64,000 bases of DNA from an uncultured Muribaculaceae bacterium (lineage in GTDB: Bacteria > Bacteroidota > Bacteroidia > Bacteroidales > Muribaculaceae), in contig CAJUKZ010000008.1 of assembly GCA_910586995.1 (NCBI GenBank), forward strand, positions 1 to 64,000, in the 5' to 3' direction. Below, piece after piece: positions 42,698 to 51,282 of this stretch. The notes beneath the pieces are model-generated. The model was not told the DNA's origin. It worked only from the letters and a program-made list of their open reading frames with translations, and did no database searches. Both the position numbers and the translations under genes were made by a program. The first letter of the stretch is position 1; every line of letters begins with the position of its first letter.

Positions 42698-43711
42698 ATG
42701 AAAAATCATTATAGTGATCACCACCATGCGTCAGCCGGGACTCAAGGCCCATCTGCTGTAATGGCATTCGTAAAGAACTGGACACTTCCACTGGCCATAG
42801 TCGCCGGGGTCGTTGCATATTTTGTATATGTTAATATCCATTGGTTGGATTTCACTCATGGATTCGCTGCGCAGGCAGTGGGGGTGATACAGCCCGTGCT
42901 GATCTTCATGATGCTCTTCCTGACCTTTCTCTCTATTGGTCCGCATGATCTGCATCTGAGGCGTTGGCATCTTTGGCATGTTTTGATACAAGTAGTCTTG
43001 TTCGCCGGACTTACAATGCTTCTGGCGAGCCTTGCGGACACGCATTGGCGAATAATATTGGAGAGTGCTATGCTCTGTCTTCTTTGTCCTACGGCTACGG
43101 CTGCGGCTGTTGTGACGCGAAAACTTGAAGGCAATCCTGCCGATATAACTACCTATACGATAATAATAAATATCGCTATCGCCATAACAGCGCCAGTGTT
43201 GCTGCCTGTCGCGCATCCTCATGAAGGCCTGACGTTTTTACCGACCTTCATGCTGATAATAAGCAAAGTCTTTCCTATGCTTATATGCCCCTTGTTGGCT
43301 GCATGGGCTGTACGACGTTATTTCCCGGCACTGAGGCGTGCGCTTGTCAGATATTCCGATCTACCGTTCTATCTTTGGGCAGTGGCGTTGTCTCTTGCCA
43401 TTGCAGTGACAGTGAAAGCTATAGTCCACAGCGATGTGCCGGTTATTTATGAAGTTGGCATGGGGATCGTGACGCTGGTCTGCTGCCTTGCACAGTTTAT
43501 AGTGGGCAAGCGGATTGGAGCTATCTATGGCGAACATATCGAGGGAGGGCAGGCTCTCGGTCAGAAAAACACAGTATTCATAATATGGCTCGGCTATACT
43601 TTCTTATCTCCGGTGACGGCCGTGGCAGGCGGACTGTACAGCATATGGCACAATATATTCAATTCATATCAGTTGTATAAGAAGCGCAAGCAGAGTGGCA
43701 TTATTCCCTGA
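42698..43711 (+). CDS. BASS-type (bile acid:sodium symporter-like) transporter
   Basis: A 337-residue inner membrane protein with about ten hydrophobic helices after a His-rich cytoplasmic start (H-Y-S-D-H-H-H-A-S). The pattern L-T-F-L-S-I-G-P-H-D-L, C-L-L-C-P-T-A-T-A-A-A-V-V-T-R and, near the end, E-G-G-Q-A-L-G-Q-K-N-T-V-F-I-I-W suits the sodium-coupled BASS/SBF superfamily with its inverted repeats. The substrate is unknown; organic acids or sterol-like compounds are usual. It ends in an 11-base overlap with the opposite gene. The His cluster resembles metal-binding tails, which is only suggestive. Confidence 0.75.
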   Translation: MKNHYSDHHHASAGTQGPSAVMAFVKNWTLPLAIVAGVVAYFVYVNIHWLDFTHGFAAQAVGVIQPVLIFMMLFLTFLSIGPHDLHLRRWHLWHVLIQVVLFAGLTMLLASLADTHWRIILESAMLCLLCPTATAAAVVTRKLEGNPADITTYTIIINIAIAITAPVLLPVAHPHEGLTFLPTFMLIISKVFPMLICPLLAAWAVRRYFPALRRALVRYSDLPFYLWAVALSLAIAVTVKAIVHSDVPVIYEVGMGIVTLVCCLAQFIVGKRIGAIYGEHIEGGQALGQKNTVFIIWLGYTFLSPVTAVAGGLYSIWHNIFNSYQLYKKRKQSGIIP

Positions 43712-44213
43712 TACTTGCCATATATTCGGAGAGCATACGTTTCATGCCGGATGTCCCGAAGTCATCGCTATCCATCATGCGGTTTATCTCTTGCATAACT
43801 GTATCTGCGCTTAGGTTGAGATCCGCTTCCCTGATGATTGCCGCCAACAGACGGCATGCGCCATTTTCGAGAGTATGCGGCACATTGCATCTGCGTTGTA
43901 TCAGCAGTATGCATCTGAGTGCATACATTTTTAGTTTGATGTTGTAGTCAAGGCCTGCTTTATAACTGTCGAAATTTCTGATCAGCCGGTTTATCACGGT
44001 GATGCGTGCCCTTACATTATTGTAAGAACCTCGTTGAAGTTCGGTGAGTATTGCTTTCTTATACTTGCCGAATAGTGTCTCAGCATCCGGGTTGACGAAA
44101 AAGCTGAAATACTCCTTTGGTGTCAGCCTGAAGTCATACATATCCAGCAGCATCTCGCGCAGTTGGGCAGCATTCAGGTTATTTATCTCTTTTTTCAGGG
44201 CGGTCTTGGACAT
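43701..44213 (-). CDS. DUF6155 family protein
   Basis: I use the ATG at 44213 (M-S-K-T-A-L-K-K-E-I-N-N-L), giving 170 residues. An earlier in-frame Met at 44264 lies inside the upstream hairpin. The protein is all-helical by composition, with L-N-A-A-Q-L-R-E-M-L-L-D-M-Y-D near the start and a central F-F-V-N-P-D-A-E-T-L-F-G-K-Y-K-K, which I recognise as the DUF6155 type. No function is known. Its 3' end overlaps the transporter gene convergently by 11 bases. The call is a family resemblance only. Confidence 0.65.
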   Translation of the reverse strand: MSKTALKKEINNLNAAQLREMLLDMYDFRLTPKEYFSFFVNPDAETLFGKYKKAILTELQRGSYNNVRARITVINRLIRNFDSYKAGLDYNIKLKMYALRCILLIQRRCNVPHTLENGACRLLAAIIREADLNLSADTVMQEINRMMDSDDFGTSGMKRMLSEYMASIRE

Positions 44214-44229
44214 ATCTATATAACGTGAG

Positions 44230-44275
44230 AAAGCGCGGTTATGTTGCCCTGCATCGGGTCGCATAACCGCGCTTT
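44230..44275 (-). terminator. bidirectional hairpin terminator
   Basis: A 14-bp perfect stem AAAGCGCGGTTATG (44230-44243) with CATAACCGCGCTTT (44262-44275). The loop contains CCCTGCATCGGG, itself able to pair. It sits between the S9 peptidase stop and the DUF6155 start, both on the minus strand, so it most likely ends the peptidase transcript. Confidence 0.75.
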
Positions 44276-44297
44276 ACTTTAGAGTTCTCTATGTGTA

Positions 44298-46409
44298 TTA
44301 TTCAGCCTGTGGTTTGAGCCATTTGTCGAACCAACGGAAGAAAAGGCGTTGCCAAAGGATAGCGTTCTGAGGTTTCAGAATCCAGTGGTTTTCGTCGGGG
44401 AATACTACCATTTCGGCAGGAATGCCTCTTAGCTTGGCTGCATTGAACGCCATCATACCCTGAGATGCGAGGATGCGGTAGTCAAGTTCGCCATGTGAGA
44501 TCATGATAGGAGTATCCCAGCGGTCAACATAGCGGTGAGGAGATGTCGCGAACGTACGCTGAGCGGCAGCATTGTCTTTGTCCCAATACGCGCCACCCAT
44601 GTCCCAGTTGGCAAACCACATTTCCTCTGTCTCAAGATACTGAGCCTCGGTATTGAATATTCCGGCATGAGCCAGAAGGCAAGCGAAACGTTTGTCATGG
44701 TTGCCGGCAAGCCAATACACGGAGAATCCGCCGTAGCTTGCTCCTGTAGCACCAATGTGTTCAGCGTCGATATATGATTCTTTCTTCAGGTCGTCTACTG
44801 CCGCCAGATAGTCCTGCATGTTCTGTCCGGGATAATCTTTTGAAATCTGCTCCTCCCATTCAGTGCCGAATCCGGGTACACCGCGTCGGTTAGGAGCGAT
44901 GACGATGTAGCCGTTGGATGCCATCAGTGCAAGATTCCATCTGTAGCTCCAGAACTGGCTTACAGCAGACTGTGGTCCTCCCTGGCAGTACAGCAGGGCG
45001 GGATACTTCTTGGTTTCGTCGAATTTAGGCGGATACACTACCCAGGCGACCATTTCCTTGCCGTCGGTAGTCGGCACTAAACGGCGTTTTACAGTGGGCA
45101 TATCGATCTGGGCGAATATCTCGTCGTTTACTTCGGTAAGTCGCTTGATGCCGTTTGATGTAGATATAGAGTATATTTCGTTAGGACGCAGCATTGAATG
45201 ACGCATTGTTATGACAGTGTTGTCATCAGCCACGGCCAGTGAGGTATAGTCATATTCTCCCTCATCAACGGTGTTGACTTCATGTGTTTCTGTATCAATT
45301 GAGAACACCGGTATTGTGCCTTGATACGGGGCGATGAAGAATATCTGCTTGCCGGACGGTGTCCAGGCGAACTCATCTATTGTGTAGTCCCATTCCGTAG
45401 TGAGATCAGTCTTCTCGCCGGTGGTCATATCCATCACGAATAGACGGTTTTTATCAGCTTCATAGCCGTCGCGTTCCATTGAGAGCCATGCAAGTCGGTT
45501 GCCATCGGGAGAGAATGCCGGGCAAGTGTCATAGCCCATCATACCTTCCGTCAGATTGCTGGTCTGTTTGCTTTCGAGATCATAGAGGTATAGATCCGAA
45601 TTTGTAGATATGGCATATTCAAGACCGGTCTTTTTGCGTGACACATAGACAAGTTTCTTGCTGTCTCCGCTCCATGCGAATGACTCAACACCGCCAAAAG
45701 GCTTCATAGGTGCTTCATAAGGTTCGTCGGCCATTATGTCTGTCGTTTCTGTGAGCTTGGATCCGTCGAATGTTCCGATGAAGGGGTGGGGCACTTCTGT
45801 CACCCATTCGTCCCAATGCTTGTACATCAGGTCGTCGATGACACGTCCGGTTGCCAGCGGTAGGTCGGGATAGATGTCGCCGGCTTTTTGCGAATACTTC
45901 ACATTCTTAATCACGACAACTTTCGATCCGTCAGGAGAGAAAAGGAAACCTCCTATACCCCCTTCTTCCGAGCTTGCCATTGCACGGTCTGTTCCGTCCG
46001 GATTCATCAGCCATAGCTGCGGCTGACCCTTGTCGTCGGGATACATGAATGCAATCTTTTTGCCTCCGTCTATCCATGTTGCTCCTCCCTCACTTTTAGC
46101 CGTGCGGGTGATGCGTGAGATGCTGCCATCCTTGAGGTCCTGCACATAAAGATCAAGATTGGATCTGTTTTCCTCTACACTCTCATATGAGATACCGTAC
46201 AGCAGTTTTGTGCCGTCGGGTGACAGTGCGGGAGAAGAAACGCGTCCGAGAGCTTCGAGAGCTTCGATGTCGAAGATACCGGTTGTACTTTTATAGTCGG
46301 GTCTGTCGATGATGTTGGAGTCCTGTCCCTGTGTCGATGAACAGGAGGATGCAGCTCCGGCGATCATGATGGCCGCTCCGGTCATTGCTAATGGTTTAAT
46401 AATGTTCAT
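44298..46409 (-). CDS. S9-family prolyl oligopeptidase-type peptidase lipoprotein
   Basis: Exported serine peptidase of the acylaminoacyl/dipeptidyl aminopeptidase type. A lipoprotein signal ends at A-A-S-S-C-S-S. Residues about 45-430 form a WD40/TolB-like propeller (repeats such as S-P-D-G-T-K-L-L-Y-G and S-P-D-G-N-R-L-A-W-L). The hydrolase domain has the nucleophile S558 in G-A-S-Y-G-G-F, the Asp in H-G-E-L-D-Y-R and the His in D-E-N-H-W. In Bacteroidetes such enzymes trim proline-containing or N-blocked peptides in the periplasm. The promoter carries a long palindrome, so expression is probably controlled by a dimeric repressor or activator. Confidence 0.93.
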   Translation of the reverse strand: MNIIKPLAMTGAAIMIAGAASSCSSTQGQDSNIIDRPDYKSTTGIFDIEALEALGRVSSPALSPDGTKLLYGISYESVEENRSNLDLYVQDLKDGSISRITRTAKSEGGATWIDGGKKIAFMYPDDKGQPQLWLMNPDGTDRAMASSEEGGIGGFLFSPDGSKVVVIKNVKYSQKAGDIYPDLPLATGRVIDDLMYKHWDEWVTEVPHPFIGTFDGSKLTETTDIMADEPYEAPMKPFGGVESFAWSGDSKKLVYVSRKKTGLEYAISTNSDLYLYDLESKQTSNLTEGMMGYDTCPAFSPDGNRLAWLSMERDGYEADKNRLFVMDMTTGEKTDLTTEWDYTIDEFAWTPSGKQIFFIAPYQGTIPVFSIDTETHEVNTVDEGEYDYTSLAVADDNTVITMRHSMLRPNEIYSISTSNGIKRLTEVNDEIFAQIDMPTVKRRLVPTTDGKEMVAWVVYPPKFDETKKYPALLYCQGGPQSAVSQFWSYRWNLALMASNGYIVIAPNRRGVPGFGTEWEEQISKDYPGQNMQDYLAAVDDLKKESYIDAEHIGATGASYGGFSVYWLAGNHDKRFACLLAHAGIFNTEAQYLETEEMWFANWDMGGAYWDKDNAAAQRTFATSPHRYVDRWDTPIMISHGELDYRILASQGMMAFNAAKLRGIPAEMVVFPDENHWILKPQNAILWQRLFFRWFDKWLKPQAE

Positions 46410-46421
46410 TTGTTTAACGGA

Positions 46422-46455
46422 ATAAATATGTAGCTTTGCAAAGTTACATATTTAT
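46422..46455. promoter_or_regulatory. 34-bp near-perfect palindrome (putative operator)
   Basis: Arms 46422-46438 and 46439-46455 are inverted copies over 17 bases with a single mismatch (G46433 facing T46444), centred between TTTG and CAAA with no spacer. It covers the -7 box of the S9 peptidase promoter. Such size and symmetry suit a dimeric DNA-binding regulator. Confidence 0.55.
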
Positions 46456-46469
46456 CCGTCATTATACAA
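46439..46469 (-). promoter_or_regulatory. promoter of the S9 peptidase gene
   Basis: On the minus strand TTG (46467-46469), a 20-base spacer and TAACTTTG (46439-46446). The start codon lies about 30 bases downstream. The -7 box sits inside the 34-bp palindrome. Confidence 0.6.
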
Positions 46470-46518
46470 CCGTTGGAGGCTTATAACCGGCTGCTTTATT
46501 GTTTGGAAATTCCGATGA

Positions 46519-48219
46519 TCAATATTTGAATCCACGTTTGTCGAGCATCTCAAAGTCTGGCTTCCTAAGTCCTGACTTGCGCAGAGGGACACCTTCGAGG
46601 TAGTCGTTCAGGAACAGGCGTTGCGGTTCTGTATATGCTGTGTCGGCAACTGATGCAGATGGATTCAGCACGTAGGTTGATATGCCGGCAAGGTCTGCGG
46701 TTGTATGGAATGCCGAAGCTGATGAGGATATATTCTTACCCTTGTTGTCTATCATTGCATTCACTTTTTCCGGGAACATGGATCTGTATTCATTGCTTGT
46801 CCAAACGATGAACGGGACATGCAGCTGGTGGTATGTGCCTGCTGGAGATGCGTGCAGGAAGCGTTCGCGGCTGTCATCGAAAATATCTTCACCGTGATCG
46901 CTGAGATAGACCAGGGCTGCCGGACATCGGTATGATTGCAATGTGGACACTATGCTGTCAAGCACAAGATCTGTATATGCTATTGAATTATCGTATGCGT
47001 TAAGTAGCTGGCTTCGGTTGAATGCAGCCGCTTCTGTGTTGTTGTCAGGAAGGAAGCGAGCTTCCTCCTTAGGATAGCGCTCCTTGTAGTTGAAATGAGA
47101 ACCATATGCGTGGAGTACTATCATGACTTTTGACGAATTGGCATTATCAATGGCCCGCTTCATACGGCCTACGAGTTCGAGATCGTGCTGTGGTGAGTCG
47201 AATTCGTCTATTATGAATTCGGTTGTGTGTGCCTGTCCGCCGAAGAAATCTATAAACGAATGGTTCCTTCGCTGATTTGATATGAATGCTGTATGGAATC
47301 CGGCTTCGTTGAAGGCTTCGGATATACTTTTAGTATAATATATCGAATCGCCATAGTTATGTGAGTCGAGATGAGATAGTATCATTGGCACACTCTTATG
47401 TGTAGTGTTTGATTCGGAGAGTGCCAGAGGAAAATACACGAGGTTGGTACGTTTTGATAGCCGAGGATTTGTCGGACGCGAATATCCTGTAAGTTGCCAG
47501 TTCTCTGCGCGTGAGGTCTCTCCAACCATCAGCACATATACCTCTTTCAGTTCCTTGTCGTGTGTGGATGTGGCATTGAAGCGGAAGTCGCTCGACGTTT
47601 GTTCGTACTTCTGTGTTGCAATGGTTCTTTTTACTGCCGTGCATAGATTATCCATTACATTGACCGGGAATAGCTCACGTTTCAGCTTGTAGTCAGGTAT
47701 ATAGACACATGAGGCCACGGCACATAAGACACCACATAATGCAAGTACAGCGCCGGTGATCCTGGCTCTTTTTACAGCCTTGGCAGAAGCCAACGAATGA
47801 GAGGCAGTCTGCATTATTGAAGCGATAATAGGCGGAATATAAAGTATGCATATTATCGCGATAGCTATAAGAAGGCTGCCAAGCAACTCGGTAGCTTCTG
47901 ATACGTTGGTTGTGGCTACGTTCAGAAACATGTCTATAGCTATGATACCTTCGCCGTATAAATTGAGAAGCACGATCTGGAATGCTGCGAAGAATGCGAA
48001 GATGAACATCACAAGTCCGGTGATACCGGTACGTCTGCATGCCGATATGATAAGATAATATATACCGAGCGGCAGAAGCAGGTTCGCGGCTTTGGAAACC
48101 GGCGAATACAGTTCTGTGATGTCGAGCAGTATGTTAGGTACTATAAGTAATACCGGGTATACCCACAGGAGTATATCGCTGTCGGAAAATACGTTTTTTA
48201 GTGTCTTAAAAAGCTTCAT
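46519..48219 (-). CDS. phosphoethanolamine transferase (sulfatase fold)
   Basis: Adds phosphoethanolamine to lipid A or another envelope glycan. I use the ATG at 48219 (M-K-L-F-K-T-L-K-N-V-F), giving 566 residues; upstream residues lie inside the preceding gene's end. Five helices occupy about 15-175. The periplasmic catalytic domain has the nucleophile T235 in V-G-E-T-S-R-A-E-N-W-Q-L-T-G-Y, the metal residues in Y-L-S-D-H-G-E-D-I and the H-A-Y-G-S-H-F region. Such transferases can alter charge and polymyxin susceptibility. It overlaps the upstream barrel gene by 14 bases. Confidence 0.9.
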   Translation of the reverse strand: MKLFKTLKNVFSDSDILLWVYPVLLIVPNILLDITELYSPVSKAANLLLPLGIYYLIISACRRTGITGLVMFIFAFFAAFQIVLLNLYGEGIIAIDMFLNVATTNVSEATELLGSLLIAIAIICILYIPPIIASIMQTASHSLASAKAVKRARITGAVLALCGVLCAVASCVYIPDYKLKRELFPVNVMDNLCTAVKRTIATQKYEQTSSDFRFNATSTHDKELKEVYVLMVGETSRAENWQLTGYSRPTNPRLSKRTNLVYFPLALSESNTTHKSVPMILSHLDSHNYGDSIYYTKSISEAFNEAGFHTAFISNQRRNHSFIDFFGGQAHTTEFIIDEFDSPQHDLELVGRMKRAIDNANSSKVMIVLHAYGSHFNYKERYPKEEARFLPDNNTEAAAFNRSQLLNAYDNSIAYTDLVLDSIVSTLQSYRCPAALVYLSDHGEDIFDDSRERFLHASPAGTYHQLHVPFIVWTSNEYRSMFPEKVNAMIDNKGKNISSSASAFHTTADLAGISTYVLNPSASVADTAYTEPQRLFLNDYLEGVPLRKSGLRKPDFEMLDKRGFKY

Positions 48220-49387
48220 TAATACTAAACACAAAAGCGGATGTGTGTAGACCGAACCCGTAGTCAAGACGCACATTCACACGGTGCTTGAATTCCCATC
48301 TGTAGCCTATGCCGTAGTTTGGCAGTGTGTGACTCCAACTGAATGGCGAATGCGATGAGAAGACGTTGCCTGCGCCTACCCATAGGGCTATTCCGCTACG
48401 GCGATAGACGTTTTGCCGCAATTCAACCGTAGCATCTATTGCATTCATGTCGCGGTAGCGGCCTTCGTAGTATCCTCTCATGGATTCGCTTCCTCCAAGT
48501 GTCGACAACATGCCCCAGGGAGTGTGTCCGTATGTGAACCGTGCGTGCAACTGTGTGGCCAGCACACCTCCGCGCCATAGGGTTGTATAGCCGTTTGCAG
48601 TAAGTTCGGTGCTTGAAAAATTATATTGTTTATTGCCGAGAAATCGGGGGTAGAATTGCTGTTCTGCTGAAATAAACATACCGCTGTAGGCGTTTGACAT
48701 TACATCGCGGGTATCATAGGTCAACTGAAGGCCCATCGAAACGTTTGTGGTATGCAGGTCCTGTCCTTGCCACAATTCACGGTGCTCATTCGGCACTTGT
48801 TTTGCATCGATATATTGAAACGAGGCAGTCGGACCTATGAACAGAGATGGTGCTAATTGGACCAGAAAGTCTACCTTGGCTTGTGATTGAAGACGTTTAT
48901 AGCTTGTTTTGTCTTCATTGTCGCGGCCGTTGCGGTAGCCTATTCCCCAGAAATATGTAGGGAAAGAGTAGAAGAACAGTTTATAGTTGATCCTGAATCT
49001 GTCGCTTGGAAAGATATGTGTGCCGCGTATTCCGATAAGATAAAATCCTACGGTGGATATGTCCCCGTAAAGCGATACATTGGAAGGTTGGATAAGAGTA
49101 TCAGCCCTGTTCTGTCGGTACAATCCGGCTGCTACCAATCCTATGCCGAATTGGGTATCTGATGAGTAGTGCGGACCACCGATTATACTGAAGTCAAATT
49201 TCTTATTGGTATGTTCCTTATTGGAATCGCTGAAGTAGTTCAGGATCTTAGTAAAGAAATTTGGCTTTTTCTGTACTGCCGATGAGTCCGGTATGCTCTC
49301 ATGCACCGTTGTAGAGTCGGAGGCAAGCACCCGGCTTGAGGAGGCCAGTACTACGGTGATTAGTATTATGAGCAAGTGTCTGTTCAT
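48206..49387 (-). CDS. BamA/TamA-type surface antigen barrel without POTRA
   Basis: I use the ATG at 49387 (M-N-R-H-L-L-I-I-L-I-T), giving 393 residues with a signal peptide. A short linker leads to a 16-strand-type barrel region with I-I-G-G-P-H-Y-S-S-D-T-Q-F-G-I-G and A-Q-L-x-A-R-F-T-Y-G-H-T-P-W-G. It also has L-G-G-S-E-S-M-R-G-Y-Y-E-G-R-Y-R-D, the (V/I)RG(F/Y) lock motif seen in the Omp85 surface antigen barrel, and ends in F-V-F-S-I-N-E-A-F. No POTRA domains are present, so it is a stand-alone barrel. It overlaps the phosphoethanolamine transferase gene by 14 bases. Confidence 0.85.
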   Translation of the reverse strand: MNRHLLIILITVVLASSSRVLASDSTTVHESIPDSSAVQKKPNFFTKILNYFSDSNKEHTNKKFDFSIIGGPHYSSDTQFGIGLVAAGLYRQNRADTLIQPSNVSLYGDISTVGFYLIGIRGTHIFPSDRFRINYKLFFYSFPTYFWGIGYRNGRDNEDKTSYKRLQSQAKVDFLVQLAPSLFIGPTASFQYIDAKQVPNEHRELWQGQDLHTTNVSMGLQLTYDTRDVMSNAYSGMFISAEQQFYPRFLGNKQYNFSSTELTANGYTTLWRGGVLATQLHARFTYGHTPWGMLSTLGGSESMRGYYEGRYRDMNAIDATVELRQNVYRRSGIALWVGAGNVFSSHSPFSWSHTLPNYGIGYRWEFKHRVNVRLDYGFGLHTSAFVFSINEAF

Positions 49388-49432
49388 CGGACGATGTTGG
49401 TTTATATTTCCGGACTTGGAAGTATTTGCGCA

Positions 49433-49440
49433 CAAAGGTA
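49433..49440 (-). promoter_or_regulatory. -7 box of the barrel-transferase pair
   Basis: On the minus strand TACCTTTG matches TAnnTTTG, about 46 bases before the start codon. No matching TTG is seen upstream. Confidence 0.4.
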
Positions 49441-49523
49441 CGAATTTTTTTTGATCTTATCCCGTGTTAAATTTGCCTGTAAGTTGCATGTTTTGGTAAT
49501 AATAGCGTCAATTTGGCAGAATA

Positions 49524-49562
49524 AAAAAGATGCAGGACTTTTTGCCGGTCCTGCATCTTTTT
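49524..49562 (-). terminator. strong intrinsic terminator
   Basis: A perfect 15-bp stem (49524-49538 with 49548-49562) with GATGCAGGAC as its core and a nine-base loop. A/T runs at both ends supply T tracts in either direction. It lies 20 bases after the stop of the secreted repeat protein. Confidence 0.9.
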
Positions 49563-49582
49563 ACAATGTTAAAAAAATGCGG

Positions 49583-51087
49583 TTATTTGCGTATCACTTT
49601 GCTGACTTTATTGCCCTGACGCATTATGTAAAGTCCGTTTGTGGCATTTTCTTCGCTTATTTTCATACCCTGAAGGTTGAAATATTCTACAAGTGCATTC
49701 TCTGCATCAACAACGATGTCATCTATAGCTACATTCTGAGGCATCATTACCACAAATTCAGCTTTTGCAGCATAACGGTTAGGATATTCGTTGCGCATCA
49801 AGATGTGCATGTCGCTCGGGCTGAAACCTATGATTCCGTCTTCCTTCACGTATTCTCCGGATGCGCCGTCGGCCAATACTACTGCCATGTCGCCATATCC
49901 GAAATCAATGCCTAAAGGAGATCCTTCAAAGTATACCCGCTCCGGATTCTCGGTGTGGATGTAGAGATAATGGTTATGACCGGATGCGTGATCGTTGTAT
50001 GCAGGGATATTATTGTTGTTCGTGCTTTCAGTGAGATTTACAAGTCGGAAGAATCCGGGAGTGTTGTTGTTTTCCTGTATTTCCACTGTGTATTCGTTAG
50101 GACCGAAGTCTCCACCGAAAAGAGAATATACAAACGGTTCTGTCACTGTGGCATCGCCGAGTGATTTCCACTGGTCATTGTTGTCGTTCTGTACAAAGAA
50201 GATAGTGTGAACAGAGGCTTTTTCCTCGTCGTCTGCGTTATAGCAGTAAGCAGAGAACTGCCACATACCGTCCTTGTCAAGGTTTAAATCCAGCGATACA
50301 GTGTTATCGGTTGGAGTCATGCTTTCAGATAGATTTGCGTCTTCTCCGTTTAGCGACAGTTTGTAGCGGATATATGCGATGTCAGTACCTGTGGTTATGC
50401 TTACATTGGCTTCGTTGGACGAACACATGTCGCTTGCAGAGATAGATGCGGAATAATCCTTGGCTCCGGGGAGGTACAGATGGAAGTTTGCATCGCTGTT
50501 TGATGTAGTCCAACCATCACTTTCCACATAGCAGGCGAGGGTAAAGGCCGGGAAAGTGATTTCATAGTTGGCAAGTTTGCCGGCTCCACCTTCCGAACGG
50601 CCTGATACCATCTGGTCATTTGCATAATAAGGCATGACACCGGTCTCAAATACAGGGATGAATACGGCATCGGGATCAGTGGCATCGACTATCATATAAT
50701 AGTCCTTTGAGAAATCAACCTCATTATAATCTGTAGCATATGTGCATCCGGCATAAGGATTTACTACACGGTACAGACCGGGATTAGATTCAGATTCCTC
50801 AACTTCTACGGACCATGTTTCTTTTTCGTAACCGGTATCGCCTACCGACCATGCCACGAATCCGTCGCTGTAGCGGCCTGTGCCGATAGACTTCCAGTCG
50901 GTTATGGATTCATAGTCTGACGCCTCTGTGCCGATCGCGCGTGAGTGCGCGGAAGCAGTTGATGTAGACTTTACTATTCTGTTACTTGCAGGTATTGGTC
51001 CGCGAGGGGTCGATGCATTTACTTGGATTGAGTTGAATCCTGCCGCAATGCATAAAGCGGCGCTCAACAAGGGTAATTTTTTGTCAT
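49583..51087 (-). pseudogene. secreted repeat protein with C-terminal sorting-like tail; frame break in signal peptide
   Basis: About 500 residues, unrecognised family. Two related domains occur, the first opening W-K-S-I-G-T-G-R-Y-S-D-G-F near residue 59 and the second W-K-S-L-G-D-A-T-V-T-E-P-F near residue 317. Each is followed by a strand-rich part ending N-P-G-L-Y-R-V-V-N or T-P-G-F-F-R-L-V-N. The C-terminus (Y-F-N-L-Q-G-M-K-I-S and G-L-Y-I-M-R-Q-G) resembles a type IX sorting domain. The long frame opens only at a TTG (51070). A better start, ATG at 51087 (M-T-K), is one base out of frame: with one more A in the six-base run after ATGAC it would read straight into a normal signal peptide. 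Sequence error, mutation or slippage control are all possible. Confidence 0.7.
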
Positions 51088-51197
51088 AGACATTTTAAAT
51101 AAAAGATGATAGTGTATTGATTTATCGTGTAAAGGTATATAAAATATACTTGCTGTTGATTCTGTATAACTTTATTTTTTTGATTTTTTAACCCAAG

Positions 51198-51238
51198 ATG
51201 GGCAGATGCAATTTAAAAGTCCAATCGCACCTGCCCAC
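51198..51238 (-). terminator. hairpin downstream of the ketoacyl synthase gene
   Basis: On the minus strand GGGCAGGTGCGAT (51224-51236) pairs with ATTGCATCTGCCC (51200-51212) over 13 bases with two G-U pairs. It lies 45 bases after the stop of the ketoacyl-ACP synthase gene. No long T run follows, so it may be a weak terminator or an RNA end. Confidence 0.5.
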
Positions 51239-51282
51239 CGGTTTTATAAGAGTTTTATCGGTATGGTCTCTGTCTTTGATGA

